Origin: Brachionus manjavacas
Lineage: Eukaryota; Rotifera; Eurotatoria; Ploima; Brachionidae
Length of the DNA stretch: 64,000 nt
Direction of reading: 5' to 3'
Assembly (NCBI GenBank): GCA_019054805.1
Contig: JAHQIY010000007.1
Coordinates: 4,407,501-4,471,500 of the forward strand
Below the pieces are notes generated by a model. That model had not been told where the DNA came from, searched no databases, and worked only from the letters and a program-made list of their open reading frames with translations. How positions within the stretch are numbered: position 1 is the first letter of the stretch; each line of letters opens with the position of its first letter. The position numbers and the translations under genes are program-made. Shown piece after piece: positions 23,301 through 36,367 of this stretch.

Positions 23301-26300
23301 CTTTTCTAGCATTTCCGAGATTTATCACTATGTAGCCTACATGTCCCATGATTGTAGCAAAAAGCAAAAGAGCAAAGGAAAGCTGAAAGATAGAAAAAAG
23401 ATAATCGAGACTGGTGTGCGGATTGGGTATTTCATTGACCATGGTCAAAAGTTTGATGCTGAGATAGAATGCTTTCAAATATTCGTTCATTAGATCAGAC
23501 TCATCAAAATTATCCTCATGCCTGTACTTAAATTTGACTCTGCTTGATTTTATAAGTATCGGTTTTGTGTTAGTCGGATGGACGCTCTCACCTGACTGCA
23601 AATATAGAGGTAATTGATGTTGTTTGGACATAAGATCATCGGATAGAAAAAGAGACAAAAAGTAGGTGGCACAAGCATTCCAATGAAATATGGCAAGAAG
23701 GTAGTGCAGCATAGCAATAGTACGAAACAAATTCGGATAGTTGGTATGCCGTTCAGTTCGTTCCAAGAAACCCCAGAACCGGTAGATTTTTACAAGTCGA
23801 AAACACCGTAAAATAGAGTTGAAGCCAATGCTAAGGTACAAAATGTCCAGAGGTAAGAGACATAAACAGTCTACATAGAAACGAGTAGTGTTCATATAAT
23901 GGTGCCTGATTCGAATTGGATCTGTTTGCAAAACGCCTTCTTCAAGAAAACCGGTACGAAAATTAAACAAAATGTCGCATATGTATAGAAAGTCGGCAAA
24001 ATAATCCAATGTGAACCAGTAGTGCTTGTTTTTCGGATTTATTTCGTTGAAAGAATAGCGGTAAATTATTACCCAAAAATTGTACAGAAAAGCCAGAGAA
24101 ACGATGAATCCTTTTAAAATAAAATTTTTAAATTTTTTAAATTCGACAATTAAATTTTTTTTAAACTTTAAAAATTAAAAAAATATTCAATTTAAACAAA
24201 ATAAGACTCGAATCATCAACTTTATTAAAAAAATTGATCTTTTTTAAATTCATTTTATTCAAGAGCAAACTGCGCATTTCTGTAAAATGCTTTTAAACAA
24301 AGCGTTAAGTAGCATATTGCATGACATTAGATTTAAAACAATAATTTTTATTTTAAGTCAAATTTTTCCGACTGGCTTAGAATTTAATTTGCCTTCATTG
24401 TGAAGAACAGTAAATTTAATTTTGACTATTTAAAGGCAAGTCATGACAGAAAAATTTTAAAGCCACTTTATTATTGATTAACAAATCTGGTAAATATAAA
24501 TAAAAAAAAATTTCAAATTTGTTATAATTGAGACAATTATTTAAAATAACATGCTGGTTTTATCTATAAGAGAAAACCATAGACTATCATCATATTATTT
24601 CAAGTAGCTTAATTGATTTGTGAAATTATATAATTTTAAGCAATTTTTTCGTATTAACTTATTAGAAATTTAAAATAAATTTGCACCACTTTTTTTTAAA
24701 TACTAATGCCTGCTGCATAACCTCTATCTCTGAATTATTTTTATATTAAATTAATATTCTATTAATTCATTTTAAAATTTGAATGTGAGAAGTTCCTCAA
24801 AATATTCGAATTACCTATGAGTGACTCATGTTGTTGTAAAAAGTTTGCTATTTTCAAAGAAGGTGCCAGGAATTTACAGAATCGTCCTGAAGAATGACGG
24901 CCTAAAATCATTGATTTTCAGATTTAAAGGCGATTTAAAGGACTTAAAGAGACGCCATGGCCAATGGTGTGTCAAATCATAATTCGAAAAAAAAGTAATG
25001 TTGTGCATTTGGTAAAATACATATTGGGATTTTAAAAGTGGCCAAACTGTTCATAGTAATTTGTTAATAACTTGACAAAGGGAATCGAAAAATTATTCAG
25101 CTGGACATAAATCCTTGGAAATTTAGATTGTTCCAGGATAGCACTAAATCGCATTACTCAACTTGAAAGTCCTACGAACGTATGTCTAACGAACGGATTG
25201 GTAATGGCTGATTTTAGGAAATGTTTAAAGGTAAAACAACTGAGTAAAATGAACACAAAAAAGTTAGGCGTAAAAAGGAGACATTCATTTAAAATTTATT
25301 TAAAAAAATTAAAATTTAGACATAGACAAGTAAAAAAAAATTTTTCCGAATTATTTTATTAATGATAGCTAATATTGGCGTAAAGATTTAAGTTATTATT
25401 TTTCTAAAATTTTACTTCCTATATATAAAGTACATTTTTGGTAAAACTTCTTCTGTTATTCATGAATTCCTAAAAGAATTAACTATATACCTAATAAATC
25501 TGTTTTTCTTCTCTTTTAACTCTTAAATAGATCATTGTGAATTTATTGTTAAAAAAATTAAAAAAATTTTAAATAAAAAGTATGAATTTATTTTAAAAAC
25601 TAATTCAGAAATCTAATTATATTTTTAGATGCTTAAGGATCGATAATCTTTAATGGTAGTTTTTTTGAAAAATGAAATAAAAGTGAAAAAAAATGAAAAA
25701 TGACAAAAAAACAGAGTGTAGAAACATGCAGAACCTGGTCTTCTATTTTAAATGGCAAAATAAAATCATTTAAAAACTAAATTTTCAAATAAATATTCTT
25801 TTCTCAAAAATTTTAGGTGTATCTGGAAAGTTATTAGGGTGTTTTTGGATGTTTTATATTGTTTTTCTTTTCGAAATTTAAAGGTGATGATAATTTTGTT
25901 TAGATGAAAAAGTGTGAATAGTAAAATTCATAAAGTTAGGAACAAATGCATAAAAAAACTAAGCTTTTCTAAAAATTTTGGTGATATGCACCCGGTGTTG
26001 TTTTTTCGCTGATGGGTGCAGCTTTTAGACTAGATAATTTTTCACTTTTTTTAAACCTTTTTAATTATTTATTTAAGATAGGAGTAGACCCCAGAGCACG
26101 TTCGAATAGTTCAAGACCTTCGTTTCATCATGAAAATAACAATTGTAAAAATTGAAATTTTAAATTGAAAAAAATTTAATTAGAGCTTTTAAAATCGAAT
26201 GGGATTGTAAATCTTTTAAAATTAGGAGGGTATCTTTTTACTTTCTAAATAAAAATTAAAACTCAATTCAAATGACTTGACATTTACTTTTGGACTTTTG

Positions 26301-26915
26301 AACAAATCTGGTTGTTTTTAGAAAGAATTCTAAAATTAATAATTGTTTAAATTTTTTAAATAATCAATAAAATATTTTTTTTAAATTCCTAGCTTGATTT
26401 AACTTTCATTCAATACAATTCTTACCCATCCAATAGCTCAATCTTCCATTAGGATCAAATATAAAAGTAAGACGACACTGAGCAACTTTGTATTCGTCAT
26501 CAAAATTTCGTTTTGTGTTATTAAAATGTTGTTTGTTATGATGGTTTTGATGGTGAGCAGCTGCGTGAAGTTTCTGCAAGTCATGTTTTTTCTTTTTTTT
26601 AAGTAAAATCCTTCTTTGACGTTCATCCTCAAGCAAGAGGCCCGGATATTTAGAATCTTTTTTGATCGCTTTTATCCGAATTTTGTTTATTGAACTGGCC
26701 GATAAGGAATTGTGTGACGTATGACTAGACAACCGAGAGTTAGAAACAAATGCTGCATGAGGGTTCATTTGTTCCATTTGAGACGGACTCGACAAAGTTT
26801 CGATGTGATCAATTGAATTGGCCAACGAAGCACTCGATTGCTTAATCGGGGTCTTGTATTCTGATCTGTTTATTGCATTTTTACCAGTACCATTTGTTTC
26901 GGTTATAATTTTCAT
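20348..26915 (-). CDS. Cyclic-nucleotide-gated cation channel, CNGA-like, unusual pore
   Basis: Plasma-membrane channel opened by cGMP/cAMP. Six exons: 26915-26426, 24110-23292, 23236-22923, 21253-21145, 21091-20915, 20853-20348; 804 aa. After a 150-residue basic N-terminus come S1 ([13 protein letters not shown]), S2-S3 ([19 protein letters not shown]), S4 ([20 protein letters not shown]), S5 with HWNACATYF, pore and S6 (FATIMGHVG). The C-linker ([17 protein letters not shown]) and cyclic-nucleotide-binding domain ([28 protein letters not shown]) are conserved, including the Arg-Thr ligand pair. A coiled coil ([16 protein letters not shown]) near residue 750 matches CNGA assembly zippers. 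The pore near 23427-23453 reads LTMVNEIP where CNGA channels have TTIGETP. ATG 26915 is my choice; an in-frame ATG lies at 26999. Confidence 0.9.
21599..21679. mobile_element. 81-bp palindromic MITE with 8-9 bp flanking duplication
   Basis: Arms 21601-21623 and 21655-21677 are exact inverted repeats (GAGTTGTTTAAAAGTCAC...). ATAATAAG(C) occurs immediately on both sides (21591-21599 and 21680-21688). Ends CAGAGTTG / CTGAGTTG with an 8-bp duplication would fit a hAT-type MITE. Related single ends (AGAGTTGGTCAAAAGT) occur at 15641 and 38278. Confidence 0.75.
21930..22080. repeat. Imperfect fold-back repeat in CNG channel intron
   Basis: TCCAAAATTGGC..GTGAAGTTCAGTACAAAA on the left mirrors TTTTGTACTGAATTTCAC...CCAATTTTGGGC on the right, around an A/T-rich centre. 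The inner arm GTGAA.TTCAGTACAAAA resembles the terminal repeats of the 9-bp-duplication elements at 40571 and 59600. I could not define its ends or a target duplication. Confidence 0.55.
24820..25215 (+). pseudogene. Possible Tc1-type transposase N-terminal relic
   Basis: Within the first CNG intron. Plus-strand frames read [16 protein letters not shown], stop, RPKIIDFQI, stop, [17 protein letters not shown], which resembles the helix-turn-helix and GRPxxxT/D region of Tc1 transposases. Stops and shifts are frequent, and the catalytic part is not seen. Confidence 0.25.
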
Positions 26916-26999
26916 TTTAAACTCAATAAAAACAATAAACTTTATTTTTATAACTAATACTTTTTTATTATCAGTGTTTTTAGAAATTCGGTATTGCAT

Positions 27000-28983
27000 T
27001 TCATTCAAACAACCGAATTGTAAAAGAGAATCATTTTTTTTTCTTCATTATTGATAAAAATGTCTAAACAGTATTGAAAATTGAAGTAACCTGAGCAAAA
27101 CAGATTCTATTGATATTATCTAGCAAAAAAATAAACTAAAAGATTTATTTAAGCTGGAGTTTCTAATTTTCTGAATTTCTAATTTTAGAAAATAATGAAC
27201 AAATAATTGATAGAAAATAAATGAAAATAAAGAAGCGTATAAAAATGAACCTCAATTTTATTAAATTAGTACTATTTATTTAATTAGAATGTAAAAGAAA
27301 AAGTTGAAAATTTTGAATAATTTAATTTTTTTTCTTTAATCAATATTTATCATCTATTTTTTAATAAAATGCTTATTCATATAATTCGTAATTTGAAATG
27401 TAATTTTAGTTTAGAGACTAATTAATAAAATGCAATCTATCTTAAGAAAAACGTTGCGTGTAATGACAAAAAACCCTAAAAAAATTGTCCCTAGTGGGGT
27501 ACTTAATAACTGGCTTGAAAAATTGCAAAAAAATTTTTTTGATAATGTATTTTGTGGCTTAAATCAGCATTTTTTATAATGATTAGCGAATTCAATATAT
27601 TAGAACCTTATTTCGGGAACTAAAAAACGATTTATCACTTAATTTTAATAGCTAAATGGTTATTGAGTCCGATTACGTGTTATTCCTCAAAAAATTCCTA
27701 ATTTCGGCATACTAGTTAAATCAAAATAATTTTGAGTTAACAAAATTGATATCTTATCATAAAATATCAAAAATTTTAATCATTTTTTAAAAATTTTTAG
27801 AAAAAAAAAAGATTAATCTTTTTTGAATTTGAATTTTGATTTTAGATTAAGAAATTTAAAAAATTTAGATCCACTATAATAAAGATAAAAAATATATATA
27901 TTAACCCATTGTTTTACTGAATATATCCAAAAACACTTTATTGTAATTTTCTCATTTTTTTGCTTATTCAAAAAATAGGCCTTTTTTCTTCAATACCTTT
28001 AATTATCGGATAAATGACAAATCAAAATAATACGAGAATCGGAACACTTGGTCATATTTGCACCTAGCTTGTAGTATCAAACCTATAAATTAATGTCTCT
28101 ACACAAATTTTCTTGTTAAACCTATCGGTAAACAAAATTTATTTAATTTTATTTGGCTAGGTGCACGTATATTACTAGTTTAATCGATCAATTATCTTCT
28201 CATTGCGAGGCATAGACAATTAGAATATTTAAAAGTAAAAATCCGATTTGTATTTTTTGTACTTTTTCTGAATTTTTATTATTTTTGCCTTGTTAATTAT
28301 TTAATAATAAAATTGTTTATTTTAATTTTAATTAACAGTTCTCTAATCTAAAACATACCCGAATCTCTAAACCATAGCTCCGCCCCTGGCTGATAAAGTA
28401 CAGAAAGTACTAAAAGGGAAATGACTTTTTAATAGTTAAATCTGATTGTCTATTCACGCTCATTACTTTTAACTTATTTTGGATTGAGATTGTTTATTAA
28501 GTCTAAAATAATTTTTTATTAAAAAATCTTAAAATGACAAATCTGTTGAAGCGTAGTTTTATGAAGCATGATCTAAAAATAAGTTTTTCTGTATACCTTT
28601 AATTATTTATTTTATTTTTTTACCGAATGGTTTTAGGCTATCATTACTTAAAAGGAGGAGAACCCAGCCAAAAACTTCTTTCACTCTTCTTGAAAATCGA
28701 GAGAAAGCATGGTTATTCGATTTAATTTACAAACAATTAATATAAAAGTTTTATTAGTAAAAAAATATTTTTTGATTTTAATGTAAATTTAAAATATTGA
28801 AAATATTTATATTTAGAAAATGCAAAAAATCAAAGAATAAATGAAAAAGCCTGACTAACTAAGCGGCATAGCATTGTCATAAATCCAGAATTCTTTCGTC
28901 CAGATATTTCTTATGTCATGCATATTATTTCTGATTCAGCTTTGTACTGTCATTTAATGTACTGCTGCGTATATGACTAATTT
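27000..28983. other. Gene-poor AT-rich DNA, one hAT-like terminus
   Basis: I find no coding signal. Near 28378-28388 the minus strand reads CAGGGGCGGAGCTATGGT, typical of hAT terminal inverted repeats, but the partner end was not found. A small inverted repeat GCACCTAGC...GCTAGGTGC spans about 28062-28166. Confidence 0.35.
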
Positions 28984-29108
28984 GTCCCTTTTCTATCCTA
29001 TCGGAAAATAGAGAAGCACTCATCTCTTTTTCCAGTACCTTTTTAAGCGACGGTCCCAATCTGACCAAAGGTAACTGCATCGAGTTGATCATCTACACCG
29101 CAATTATT
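28984..29108 (+). repeat. Dispersed ~110-bp repeat, copy 2
   Basis: Same family as 7281-7362 and 49866-49974. Conserved: TTCTATCCTA near the start, AGTAC.TTTTT.AGC.ACGG, and ACTGCATCGAGTTGATCATC followed by TACACCGCAATTATT. No RNA polymerase III box pair or open frame is obvious. Confidence 0.75.
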
Positions 29109-32100
29109 TTTTCATTAATTAAAATAGAGTTTAAGAGTCATTTTCTCTATTTAGATTCTTATCTCTTTTTTTAATGCTTTATTCTACCTCTATCATTAGA
29201 AATAATATTTTTTTCAGTAAATCACGGGAAAAATAGGGGTATGTTGAAAATCAGGCAGCGAGTCAGTCAAAGCATCGGATCACTAAACAAGTGAGTAGGA
29301 GTATGAGAAAATATTAAGACAATTAGGTCTGACAAGTCTCGGGAATACTAGGAAAAGGGGCTACTTAATACAAATATAAAAAATAGCAAAAAGATTCCAA
29401 GATTTACATGGAACAAGGATTTACATAGACAGAGGGAATAAAGAAAGACAAAAGGAGACATAATAAACAACAAATAATATACCCTTCTCTTTTTTTATTT
29501 ATGTGTTTAAAATATAGTTTATAAGTTTGTATCAGAGGACGTCCGAGCCCCAGATAAGCCTTGGTTTCAACTAATTTGGAAAAAAAATTCTACTTCTTTC
29601 TATTTTGAGCTATACAAATCTTAAATTATTCATTTTTAAAATTAGCCTCAGTTTTATTTTAGAATTCTGAAAGCTTTATTTTTTAACTATAATTGGGTTT
29701 AAACGTAGCCATTTGTAGGAGTTTAGGCACTGGCCTCAATTTATATTTTTTTAAAAATTTTCAAGTAAACAATAATTAATTTAAAAATTCAATTTATTCA
29801 ATTTTTACTTTTGAATAACAATTGTTCTTGACTTCAATTGAAACAAAACTGTTTAAAATAAACTGCCATTCGAATCAAGCTATCAAAAAATAAATATTAA
29901 ATATAGAATTATAGGAAAACAAGTGTGTTATCTCATTTGAAATAATGACAGATATTTAAAAATCCGACAGGCTTTTGGCATGAAAACAAATTCTTTTAAA
30001 AATTGGGTTAAAATTTTACTTTAAAAATGATTTGAAAAATAATGGTTATCAATCGTCTAATCGGTGTCTTTATTGTAGTAAAATCTGAAATAAAAGGTTT
30101 ATGTTCAACTAAATTTTTTAGGCAATTTATTTTTTTCACGCAATCCATTTACCGTATCCAGAACCATTTTTCATCTAAAAAAACTTTTGCTCTCGTGTTA
30201 TTTTGAAATCAATAAAAACATTACGTCAGTCAGTTTTTAGATTTTCCATTATGAAATTTAGTCTTTACCTCCTGAAATAAACTTATAGGAAGAGATCGAA
30301 AATTGATAGAAAATTTGCATGTTATTTAATTTAAATTTGTTTTATCTGGCGTTAAAGACAAATCGATATTTTAAATATTCAAAAATTGGTCTCCCATTGT
30401 GTAAGCAATTTATCCTGGTGTCTATTTAATTAAAATCATACTCACCTTGGTTCTTGAAGGCACTCGTAGCTCAGAAGTTGGATTCTTGAGTGCTTTATGC
30501 TGAAGAGCAACATTTTTAAAGAAGATACCAAAAATTAAAAAAATAATGCTCTTAAAAATTTTAAATTTTGCCTCTCTTAAAAAAGAATGCTAATTTTTTT
30601 AATAATTTGTATAATAGTATTAGCATCTTGGATGGTTATGGAATGAATTAAAATGTTGACATAAATCTTTATCGATTGTTCCATACTGATCCCAGCTATG
30701 ATATAATTAGAATGCGTGTTAAATTAAAATTCATCTGACGAAGTTTATGAAAATTAATTTGTATGTATCCGTTACTTGTCAACGAAAATTCAAATCATTT
30801 CACAGAATTTTTACTTATTGCTTCCATAAAGCTTAAAAAATGGTTGATTTTGAAATGAAATTCAATAAAAAAATAATTTACGCAATATCATAAATGATTT
30901 GAAATATTTTTGGAATTAATTTGTCAATTGGAATATTTCTTTGAATAACTTCTTATTAATTCTACTAGAGTAAGCAAAAGGAAAAAATATGCTTGGAATT
31001 AATTAGTTACCTACTTCTTCTTTTTATTTACAGACAACTAATGATGAATCTGGCATGACCTAAAATCTGAACAAATTCTCAAAACTTTATGATAAAAAAA
31101 AGAAGAATTTTTCATTAATGAAGCATCAATTACAAAGGCCCACATCTCTAAATTAAAGATCGCAATCAGATTTAGATTCAAAATAAGATAATAGGAATCA
31201 AGTAATACAAAAAGTACAACACTTGCTATCTCAAATAATTGAAAAATTTCAATATCTGATAGTAATTAAAATTTTGAAATGCAATCCCATGAAGTTAACA
31301 AATCGCTTTGAAAGCCTGAAACATTTTTTTTAATTTCAATCAATATAACAAATATTCAAATAACTTGAGGTTTTTTAGAAATATTTATTTAAAAGATTAA
31401 ATAATTGCTGGCTTCCGCTTAGATAAACAACGGAAAAACCTTATTTTAAAATCTACCTATATTCTATTCATCAAAATATAATTATTTAGCTTAATTAAAC
31501 ATTTTTTTCTGCCGGTAATTCTTTACTTAACCCGGAATCACATTTTACTTAGTCGGTTTTAATATTATTTGTAACTGTTGAAGCTCTAGTATTTTTTGCT
31601 CCCAAATGCACTTAGAATTTATTCAATACCCTAAATAAAAATAATAAAAAAAGTTAATTAATAATTATTGAATCATAAATATAAATTCGAAATAGAATAC
31701 TCAGTTCTTAAATTTCAGTTTATCTTAATCTTTGGGCTCTATAAATAATCATGTTTTCTTTCGCCTAAATAAATAAAATCAAACCAAATTGAATTTGATG
31801 TTCGAGGAGAACCAAATATTTAAAGACTAGTTTAGAAAATTCTTTTATCTTTCACTTTGGGTAAGTTTATCTAAAAAAAGAATAGAATTAGATGTTGCCC
31901 TATGCAAAATTTAACTAATTTATTTTATTTAGCAAAGTATTTTGGAAAACAGAAAAACTATTCAAAAAAATTCATTAACGCTGATTTAATTATAGAGTTT
32001 ATCCGATTTTTTCTATCATACCACTGTTTAATAGATTTCAAGATGAAAATAGAAATCTTTTTGTATATTAGAATTTTTTTTGTGATTTTGTGAAATTTTT

Positions 32101-35100
32101 TCAACATAAAAGATTTTAAATTAAGTTTCGATAAATAAAAATTATCGAATTTCCCACTTAATTAATTGAAATTTTTTTTTAAAAAATTTTTTTGCTTTAA
32201 GCTGTGACAAATATGTTGTGTATAAAAATAGGAAAACTCAGAAATCTTTTAAAGAATTTTAAAGGCGTTGTGAAATTCAGTAAAATTGAACAAAAATTAT
32301 ACTTTTTTTTCAAGTATTGACATTAAAGTAAATAAAAAATTGAAACAGAGTGTAACATGCTGTGTTGCACTTTTTAAACCTAAAATTTTTTCAAGGGATC
32401 ATTTCGGTTATTGATTTGATTGATTGAAAAATTAAATTCCATTTGATTTAATTTTTAAGTATGGGATTTTTTCAGAATTTTTTTATCTTTAATTTTAAAC
32501 TACAAAAAAAGGAAATATACTTTTTTCAGATTCATTGCTCTAAATTCATTTATCTTCTATTTTAAGCATTTAAAAAAAGAAAAAAAAATTGTGTCTTAAT
32601 TCTAAAATCAATTGATCAAGATGCTAAACGGTTTAATTAAATAGTATTTTTATTTACTGAATATACTATGTATACTTTTAAATAAAGCATTTCCTTTTTG
32701 ATTTTTTTATTAAATGTTTTTATGGTTTACATTGTTCAAACACGATAAATGCTTTCTTCTTTTTTAACTTTCAATCTTAATTTTCTGCTTTTAATAAAAA
32801 TAAAAAGTTTAAATTTAATTTTTTAATTAAATTCACAATTTTATAGATAAAAAAAATTTTAGATTCACTTAAAACTAAACTGAAGACACAAGGGAAATTT
32901 TCTTGCTAATTCTAATTAATTATTTCATTTAAAACAAAAATAATGCCAATTAGGCAATTCTAACAAAGATTAAAATCAATAAGATATGATTAAAGTATGT
33001 GATTTAGTCACAAAAAAACTTAACAAGACGATTTAAAAAAATTTTAACTTTATTTTTTAATATCAATTCCAGTCAGACTTCTTTTTAAATAGAGCAAGAG
33101 AACTGAATAGAAGGTGCTATACCATTCGGGTTAGACACGGGATGTTCCCAAATTAATCTTCAAAATAAAAAAATTTTGAAGTTAAGTTAATCGAACAAAG
33201 TTAAACAAAGTTGCTAAATAAATTAGAATGTGATCCAAAATCTACTAAACATTTGAGCGAGTTGTATTTTATAAGGATTTTACACTTTAACTTGGTTAGC
33301 AGACTAAATATGTCGAAACTTAACTTCGCTAAAAGTTATTTTCGGAAAAGAATCCAAAATCCTGCATTACCGAGTTGGTACGCAGCATGTTTTTCTAAGA
33401 ATAAATAAAACACAGCTTCAAAATTTACTTAATTATTTATTATTGTAGTAAAAAAGATAATTTAAATCATTAGATTGTAATAATATTTTAATTTTGCTTT
33501 TAAAATCTATTTTATATTAAAAATCTATTTTTTTAAAATAAATTGTATTGAAATTGAATAGATAATCAAAACAAAAGTAAAATAAAAACTGAGAATTTAT
33601 CCCAAAAGACTTACTTAAAATTTAAAATTTTCTAGGCTCAAAATTTCTATTTATCGTATTGATTTTATAATCAGTCTAATAAAATAATTATCAATCAATA
33701 CTCTTTTATCAATTCAAATTAATCTACTACACTGTCTATTAAAATAATAAATTGATATCTTTTAAATCTCTCTTTTAGTGAGAATAAAAATAAATTTTTG
33801 TTTTATTTTTTTTGATAGTATTTTTGAAATAAAAGTTGAAATTTATTCAAATTTGAATTTATTAAATAAATTCTTCACTAAAGGCTTAGATAAAAAAAAT
33901 CCTAATAACCGTAACTTAGTTTGTCTATTAACTTTTTAATTATTAAAAAGAATTAGAAATTAATTATTTTAAAAATTTAATTTCAGGGTCTCATTTTTTG
34001 GGAAATCTAGTCTTAATCTACAGACTTAGATCTGTAATTTCTGAAAATATTCAAGTCCTTAATAATCTGTTAAATAATAAATTTAATAATTTCCATTCTG
34101 ATTGATATGTTTCCTGACAGATCACTTTACTAATTAAAATTCGGAAATCATTCCTTTTTTTTCATTTAATTGATTTTATTGCAAAATTTTTTTCGCAAAG
34201 AAAATTTCCGTCATCCGTTTTATCATATGCTTAAATATTTAACAAATTATATTTGAATCGATTTTGTGAAATTGATCAATTTATCATTGGGATTTAAGTC
34301 TTGAATTCAAAATCTGACCTTAAATAATAATAATGAAATTTTCCTAAGGATTATAGAATTTTGTAGCGATTTTGATGATAGCTTAGAAGAAAAGCTTATT
34401 TTTTTTGTTAATAAATTTTACCTAGCTAAATAATCCTTGAATTAATCAATAGTTTAAGTTCTTGAAAAAATAACTCAAGTCTTGTTAGAAATTCCTTCAA
34501 AAAGCTGCTGAAGCGTCGTGCTGAAAATTTCTTTTAACAATCAATATCGAAAAGCTTAATTTGATTTTGAGCAGAGAAGACTAAAAAGCTCTTAGCAAAT
34601 TGCTGCTTCTTCTTTACAAGATCCGATTTTTAATAGATCAGTTTAATTATTATTAGAAAATCAATCAATTTACTCGACAATTGTAAAATGTTTATTTTAA
34701 AATTAATTTTAAATGATAAACAGATAATTTATCCTGTAATCAAAAATGATTTATGTAAGAAAATATTGGTGACGTAGCTGCAGTGAGTTCTTCAAATAGG
34801 AATCTTATAAAATAAATCATTAGCTATTTATCGATCGATTTTTTAAACATTTAAGTAACAAAAACCGAGAAAATTTATCTTATTGTTTCCCTATTTAATT
34901 GAAAAAATGTTGACGATCTGATCTTAAAAAAATACTTAAATTCAAATTCTTTATCTATTTTTTTAAACTGTAATAAAATCAGATAAAGACCCTTATAAGA
35001 ACTGTAAGCGATCGATTTAATGATAAAAAAGTCTATGCAGGCCAAGAATTCAAATAAATACTCTTGAAACCACAGAATGAATTTTCTCATTCTTTAATTT

Positions 35101-36318
35101 TATGATTGATATAAGCTCATATTAAAGATTTTATAAATTTTAATTTTTTAATGAATAAAAGTAATTAAAGTACTAGATTTTGTAAATAATAAAAACTAAT
35201 TTTTTCAAATCCATAAATATTTTTTTTTTGAAAAAATTTAATTTTCTAAAAGAAGAAAAATATAACTGATTTGAAAAAAATAAAAAAGTCTGATATCAAA
35301 TAAAAACCATTTCGGTCACCGAAGGGTTCAATCAAGTAATATCAAGACTAAAATTTAATTTTTAGAACTTTTAACTTTTCTTCGATTAAAATAAATCACT
35401 TAACTCTCCGAATTTATAAATAGATTTTTTTTAAAATTATTTAAGTTAATGAAATAAATAATGCATAGTTGAAGTTTTGGGAAAATTTTCTTAAATTTGG
35501 AAGTATGACATATTGATGTCATTAAATGAACAAAAAATTACATTTCATGCTCTAAAATCTTGATATTTAATGAAAACACGGTTTCGAGAAAAATGGATAA
35601 AGTCGTAATAAAACATAGTAAATTTATAAAACCACGTCAATTTCAAACGTTATTAGAGCAATATAATCCTTAAAGCTAATAAAAAAACTAATTAAATTCT
35701 GTTAAAAATTTTAATTAAATTAACAAAAAAACTTGTAATTTCAAAAGAAAAAAATTAAGAAAAATCGTTTAGATAAAATTTAAGTGTCAATTGGATATAT
35801 ATTTCTTAAAAACAACTTTAATTAAACTTAACCAATTTAATATGTAAATTTGATTATTCTGGTACTATCATATAAAAAATTCAATATTCATATTAAATAA
35901 ATATTCACATATATTTATTAATAGAAGGAATTCCGGCAATAATTATACAATTTGAATACTTTGTTCATAATTATTTATTGGAAATTTCCATTAAAAATTT
36001 ACTGTTTCGAATCTCTGCTGAGTTGTTCAGAGCAAAAAAATTGCTTTTGACGTAATCGGATTTTATTATCCAGATAAATTTTATTGCATTCTATTTTGAA
36101 ATTTCACAAAATTTAGCCGATTTTATGATTATTTATTATTAATTGACTGATAAGCCTAAATCAAACTAAGAGCTGCATTCACGCATTGATTAGCAATATT
36201 TAAGCAAAACGCAAATAATTACTTTAAAACACAACGAACCCATTTTCTTTAAAGCTTTTAGAAAAGAATATTTAAATTTCAAATTAAATAATTAAAATTA
36301 ATAATAATAATAATAATG

Positions 36319-36367
<49 letters not shown>

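Noticed and set aside
28062..28166. GCACCTAGC...GCTAGGTGC inverted repeat as a transposon
   Set aside because: Only 9-10 bp arms and no flanking duplication; too weak to call.
30455..30520. tRNA-like sequence (CACTCGTAGCTCAGAAGTTG)
   Set aside because: Resembles an A box, but no B box, no acceptor stem and no cloverleaf follow.
33211..33408. Short frame with QNPALPSW, vaguely like ribosomal protein eL39
   Set aside because: Only a few residues agree, the start is TTG or an internal ATG, and no basic C-terminal domain follows.
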